DNA of 64,000 bases, taken from positions 144,806-208,805 of the forward strand of contig NZ_BMXK01000006.1 in the NCBI RefSeq assembly GCF_014651715.1, written 5' to 3'. The position numbers and the translations under genes are program-made. Under the pieces are notes generated by a model, which was not told the DNA's origin, did no database searches, and saw only the letters and a program-made list of their open reading frames with translations. The DNA is from Zhihengliuella salsuginis (GTDB taxonomy: Bacteria; Actinomycetota; Actinomycetes; Actinomycetales; Micrococcaceae). This document shows, in pieces, positions 60,540 to 64,000 of the stretch. How positions within the stretch are numbered: position 1 is the stretch's first letter; each line of letters starts with the position of its first letter.

Positions 60540-61922
60540 ATGTCAGAAGCACCTGAAGACGTCGCGCAGCGCAGCGGGCGCGGCGGCGGCCTGGCGGCCG
60601 TGATGCGCCCGATCAACCACGTCGTCGAGCGGCTCATCCCGTCGGCGCTCGTCTTCGCGATCGTCCTGACGTTCGTGGTGGCCGCGCTCGGCCTGCTGCT
60701 GGGCGGGGCGACGCCGGTCGCGGTGGTGACCGCGTGGGGCGAGGGCCTGGCGGGGCTGCTCTCCTTCATGACGCAGATGGCGCTGATCCTGTTGCTCGGG
60801 CACATGCTGGCCAACACCCGGCCGGTCCGCGCCCTCCTCACCCGCGTCGCGCGCGTGCCGCGGACGGCGGCGCAGGCCTATGTGTTCGTGTTCGCGGTCG
60901 CCGCGCTCGCCTCGCTCATAACGTGGGGGCTCGGCCTCGTGGTCGGCGGCCTGCTCGCCCGGGAGGTCGCCGCCCAGGGGCGCGAGCGCGGGCTCCGCCT
61001 GCACTTCCCGCTGCTGGTCGCCGCCGGGTTCGCCGGGTTCGTCGTCTGGCACATGGGCTACTCGGCGTCCGGGCCGCTGACCGCGGCGACCCCGGACTCG
61101 TTCGTGAGCGAGCACCTCGGCGAGCCGCTGCCGATCACGGAGACCATCTTCACGGGCTGGAACATCGCCGCGGCCGCCGTGACGATCGTCGCCGTCGCGG
61201 TGACGATCTACCTCGTCGCGCCGCGCGCGCAGGACACGGTCGTCGAACTCGCCGTCGACGCCCGCGACCGCGGCGTCGAGGTGGAGGACGACGTCGTCAC
61301 GCCCGCCGACCGCATCGACGCGAGCCGCGTGCCGACCCTGCTGCTGGGGCTGCTGCTCGTCACCTACCTCGTCGTGCACTTCGCCGGCGGCGGGTCGATC
61401 ACCCTGGACATCGTGAACTGGTCGTTCCTGGCGCTCATCCTGCTGCTGGTGCGCAGCCCGTTCGAGCTGATCGCGCTGACCAAGGGCGCGGCGGCGAACG
61501 TCGGGGAGATCCTCATCCAGTTCCCGCTCTACGCCGGGATCCTGGGGATCATGTCCGGGACCGGGCTGATCGAGCTGTTCTCCGACGCCCTGGTCGCCAC
61601 CTCCACCCCGCAGACGTTCGGCATCATGGCGTTCCTCTCGGCCGGCGTCGTGAACTTCTTCGTCCCCTCGGGCGGCGGGCAGTTCGCGATCCAGGCGCCG
61701 ATCATGCTCGGCGCGGCCGACACCCTCGGGGTGGACCCGTCGATCGCCGTCATGGCCGTGGCCTACGGCGACCAGTGGACCAACATGATCCAGCCGTTCT
61801 GGGCGCTGCCGCTGCTGGCGATCGCGGGCCTGAAGATGCGCGACATCCTCGGCTACACCACCGTCGTCCTGATCGTCTCCGGGCTCGTGTTCGCGGGAAC
61901 CCTGCTGATCGTCTCCCTGTAG
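60540..61922 (+). CDS. AtoE-like short-chain fatty acid transporter
   Basis: A 460-residue membrane protein of the AtoE/TIGR00366 family with about 12 helices: LIPSALVFAIVLTFVVAAL, SFMTQMALILLLGHMLA, WHMGYSASGPLTAATP, and the conserved late segment FFVPSGGGQFAIQAPIML with GDQWTNMIQPFWALPLL. GGAGG lies 5 nt before ATG 60540. The family imports short-chain carboxylates such as acetoacetate, though the substrate here is untested. It follows the exported amidohydrolase in the same direction, so the two could release and take up one compound. Confidence 0.85.
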   Translation: MSEAPEDVAQRSGRGGGLAAVMRPINHVVERLIPSALVFAIVLTFVVAALGLLLGGATPVAVVTAWGEGLAGLLSFMTQMALILLLGHMLANTRPVRALLTRVARVPRTAAQAYVFVFAVAALASLITWGLGLVVGGLLAREVAAQGRERGLRLHFPLLVAAGFAGFVVWHMGYSASGPLTAATPDSFVSEHLGEPLPITETIFTGWNIAAAAVTIVAVAVTIYLVAPRAQDTVVELAVDARDRGVEVEDDVVTPADRIDASRVPTLLLGLLLVTYLVVHFAGGGSITLDIVNWSFLALILLLVRSPFELIALTKGAAANVGEILIQFPLYAGILGIMSGTGLIELFSDALVATSTPQTFGIMAFLSAGVVNFFVPSGGGQFAIQAPIMLGAADTLGVDPSIAVMAVAYGDQWTNMIQPFWALPLLAIAGLKMRDILGYTTVVLIVSGLVFAGTLLIVSL

Positions 61923-61931
61923 CGGGGTCCG

Positions 61932-63074
61932 TCAGCGGGCGAGGAGGGCGCAGGCGTTGGCCGCGGCGTCCTCGATCAGCTCGGGCGCGGCGGCCAGCAG
62001 GTCCTGAAGGGCGGCCGCGCCCGGCGCGATCGAGAACGCCGCCGTCAGGCCCGCCCCGCGCACCTGCGCCGCCGTGAGCTTCACGGTCCCGGCGATCACG
62101 ACGACGGCCGCGCCGCGCGGTGCCCGGGTGCGGACGGCGTCCACGACCTTGCCGCCGAGCGACTGGGTGTCCAGCGCGCCCTCGCCCGTCAGGACGAGGT
62201 CCGCGCCCGCCAGTGCGGCGTCGAGCCCCACAGCCTCGGCGACGAGCTGGGAGCCCGGCAGCGTCTCCGCGTCCAGCAGCGGCACGAGCGCGAGCGGCAT
62301 GCCCCCGGCCGCGCCGAAGCCGGCGGCCGAGCGGAGCGCGTCGGCGTCCGCCCCCGCCTGGGCGGCCACGACGTCGGCCAGGTGGGCCAGCCCGGCGTCG
62401 AGCACCTCGACGTCGGCGCCGGTCGCGCCCTTCTGCGGGCCGAACACGGCGGCCGCGCCGCGCTCGCCCGTGAGCGGGTTGTCCACGTCGACGGCGATCC
62501 GCCACCGGACCCGCCGGGCGGCCGGGTGCAGGCCCGTGACGTCGATGGAGCGCACGGCGTTCAGCCGCCCGCCGCCGAAGCCGGGCTCCGCGCCGGAGGG
62601 GGCGTCGTCGTAGCGGATGTGCGCGCCGAGGGCGGCGAGCAGGCCGAGGCCGCCGTCGGTGCTGGCGGAGCCGCCGATGCACAGCAGGATCTCCTCCACG
62701 CCCTCCTCCAGCAGGTGGCGGGCGATGAGCCCGACCCCGTAGGTGTCGGCCCGCAGCGGCTGGAGACCGGCGTCGGCGACGTGGGGCAGGCCGTTGCCCT
62801 CGGCGGCCTCGAGGATCGCGGTGGTTCCGTCGGCCGAGCGCCCGAACCGGGCGGTGCGCGGGCGGCCGATCGCGTCGACGACCTCGACCGTCTCCGCGGG
62901 CCGGCCCCAGACGGCCAGCAGCGCGTCCAGGGTCCCCTCGCCGCCGTCGGCGAACGGCAGCTCGACGATCTCCGCGCCGGGGTAGACCTGCCGGGCGCCG
63001 GCGGCCAGTGCGGCGGCGGCCTGCGCGGCGCTGGCGCTGCCCTTGAACGAGTCGGGTACGCACACGATTCTCAT
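61932..63074 (-). CDS. Glycerate kinase (GlxK/GarK family)
   Basis: A 380-residue type I glycerate kinase phosphorylating glycerate with ATP. Landmarks are the start MRIVCVPDSFKGSASAAQAA, the glycine-rich GGSASTDGGLGLLAALGA, and VLTGEGALDTQSLGGKVVDA. It begins at ATG 63074, 13 bp downstream of the enolase-superfamily gene in the same direction, with GGAGG upstream. Such pairs occur in sugar-acid breakdown, where a dehydratase route leads to glycerate. Confidence 0.92.
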   Translation of the reverse strand: MRIVCVPDSFKGSASAAQAAAALAAGARQVYPGAEIVELPFADGGEGTLDALLAVWGRPAETVEVVDAIGRPRTARFGRSADGTTAILEAAEGNGLPHVADAGLQPLRADTYGVGLIARHLLEEGVEEILLCIGGSASTDGGLGLLAALGAHIRYDDAPSGAEPGFGGGRLNAVRSIDVTGLHPAARRVRWRIAVDVDNPLTGERGAAAVFGPQKGATGADVEVLDAGLAHLADVVAAQAGADADALRSAAGFGAAGGMPLALVPLLDAETLPGSQLVAEAVGLDAALAGADLVLTGEGALDTQSLGGKVVDAVRTRAPRGAAVVVIAGTVKLTAAQVRGAGLTAAFSIAPGAAALQDLLAAAPELIEDAAANACALLAR

Positions 63075-63087
63075 GGTGAAACCTCCA

Positions 63088-64000
63088 TCAGGAGATCGTC
63101 GCACGCCGGACGGCGCTGCGGGCGAGGATGTCGTCATCGGGCGCGAAGCCGAGCCCGGGGGAGTCGTCGAGCACGACGTCGGCGCCCGCCCCCGCCCCAG
63201 CGTCCTGGTGGGCGCCGTGCAGCGGGTGCAGCCGCTCCGGCCAGGAGAGGAACGGGACCTCGAGCTCCGGCTGACCGGCCCCGGCGGCCGTTACCTGGCG
63301 GGGCATCGCGGCGATCACCTGGGCGGTCGCCGCGAAGGCCGGCCCGTAGTAGAAGGTGTGGGGGACCACCGGCACGCCCAGGCGGGCGCCGGCGTCGTAC
63401 ACCTCGAGCAGGGAGGTGATGCCGCCGATCTTGCCGACGCTGGGCTGGGCGACGGACACCGCGCCGGCCGCCATGTCGGCGACGAGGCCGCGCACCCCGG
63501 AGGCGTTCTCGCCGGCGGAGACGATGCCGTGGCGGCGGTTCAGGCGGGAGAGCGCGCCCGTGTCGTCGGGCGGGAAGACCGGCTCCTCGAGCCAGTGCAG
63601 GCCGAGGTCCGCGAGCTGTTCGAGGGCGGCGTCCGCGCCGGCCTCGTCCCAGGCGCAGTTCACGTCGACCATGAGGCGGGCGCCGTCGCCGGCGGCCCCG
63701 CGGGCCGCTGCGATCGCCCCGCGCGTGGACTCGTGGAGTTTGAAGGCGGTGAAGCCGGCCGCGCGGGCGCGGCCGACGTGGAAGGCGACCTCGACGGGTT
63801 CCTCGCCGTAGTGGACCAGGGAGGCGTAGGCCTCGACGCGGTCGCGCGGGGGCGGGCCCGACGCGCGGCGGTCGGCGATGAAGCCGCGCAGGGTCCGGCC
63901 GGCCCGCTGCGCGGCGATGTCCCAGAGTGCGGTGTCGATCGCGGAGAGCGCGTAGTGGACGGGTCCGGTGCGACCGAACGCGTGGAACGCGTACTCGGCC
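63088..64000 (-). CDS. Enolase-superfamily (mandelate racemase/muconate lactonizing) enzyme, partial
   Basis: The open frame runs off the right edge, so the N-terminus is missing; 303 residues are visible. It shows a conserved Trp-rich start of the barrel (SAIDTALWDIAAQRAG), a lysine in AGFTAFKLHES, metal ligands Asp in LMVDVNCAWDEA, Glu in WLEEPVFPPDD and Glu in VSAGENASGV, and a late His in GVPVVPHTFYYGPA. That His and a single Lys suggest a sugar-acid dehydratase or related enzyme. It is followed by glycerate kinase, so it may feed an aldarate-type path; specificity cannot be told from sequence. Confidence 0.85.
   Translation of the reverse strand, partial: AEYAFHAFGRTGPVHYALSAIDTALWDIAAQRAGRTLRGFIADRRASGPPPRDRVEAYASLVHYGEEPVEVAFHVGRARAAGFTAFKLHESTRGAIAAARGAAGDGARLMVDVNCAWDEAGADAALEQLADLGLHWLEEPVFPPDDTGALSRLNRRHGIVSAGENASGVRGLVADMAAGAVSVAQPSVGKIGGITSLLEVYDAGARLGVPVVPHTFYYGPAFAATAQVIAAMPRQVTAAGAGQPELEVPFLSWPERLHPLHGAHQDAGAGAGADVVLDDSPGLGFAPDDDILARSAVRRATIS

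Noticed and set aside
1-64000. CRISPR arrays, tRNA/rRNA genes, prophage
   Set aside because: No regularly spaced identical repeats, no cloverleaf candidates noticed in the short intergenic regions, and no phage structural or integrase genes were seen.

Overview
The window is chromosomal DNA of a high-GC Gram-positive bacterium. Codon third positions are overwhelmingly G or C. The gene set (an EccC/EccD type VII secretion locus, IclR-type PobR/PcaR regulators with a fused PcaL, a HemD with a winged-helix tail, DtxR/IdeR-like and GlnR-like boxes, and many starts that look leaderless) points to an actinobacterium, most likely a member of the Micrococcaceae (Arthrobacter-like). That placement is inference from gene content; no rRNA is present.

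Layout. 1-5700: proline use (putP, a LysR regulator, and a divergent bifunctional putA). 5870-7830: an arsenate-reductase-type gene cut by an IS1249-like element, with an 8-bp target duplication at both edges and both terminal inverted repeats. 7950-13950: a fructose PTS operon on the minus strand (fruR-fruK-fruA-ptsI-ptsH) with a readable promoter and operator. 14150-19760: a GH15 glycosidase, an MFS exporter, a thioesterase, and a thioredoxin-reductase-like enzyme divergent from an XRE-cupin regulator. 19780-33950: a complete route from 4-hydroxybenzoate through protocatechuate and beta-ketoadipate to succinyl-CoA and acetyl-CoA (pobR-pobA-pcaH-pcaG-pcaB-pcaL and pcaF-pcaI-pcaJ-pcaR). It is interrupted by a minus-strand pair (3-hydroxyisobutyryl-CoA hydrolase and a second enol-lactonase), a secreted phosphodiesterase, a DUF4287-like gene and a palindromic element.

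33940-35990: a flavin-dependent oxidoreductase, a small monooxygenase and a cold-shock protein. 35990-42460: nitrite assimilation and siroheme synthesis (sirohydrochlorin chelatase, nirD, nirB, SUMT, HemD-winged helix) around a divergent promoter with a GlnR-type box. 42570-50320: a compact type VII secretion locus with two WXG100-like substrates divergent from a small membrane protein, EccD, a MinD-like ATPase and EccC. No EccB, EccE or mycosin gene lies in the window. 50320-53490: DUF1697, a DHA2-type drug exporter with its TetR regulator and operator, and a lipoprotein. 53580-64000: Tex, a Kef-type antiporter, ferritin with iron-box-like sites, an Hsp15-like S4 protein, an exported amidohydrolase, an AtoE-like transporter, glycerate kinase and a partial enolase-superfamily enzyme.

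Several intergenic signals can be read directly: strong bidirectional hairpins, operators lying within or over promoters (fru, TetR), and many genes whose -10 hexamer ends 6-8 nt before the ATG with no Shine-Dalgarno. I saw no tRNA, rRNA, CRISPR array, prophage or plasmid functions.
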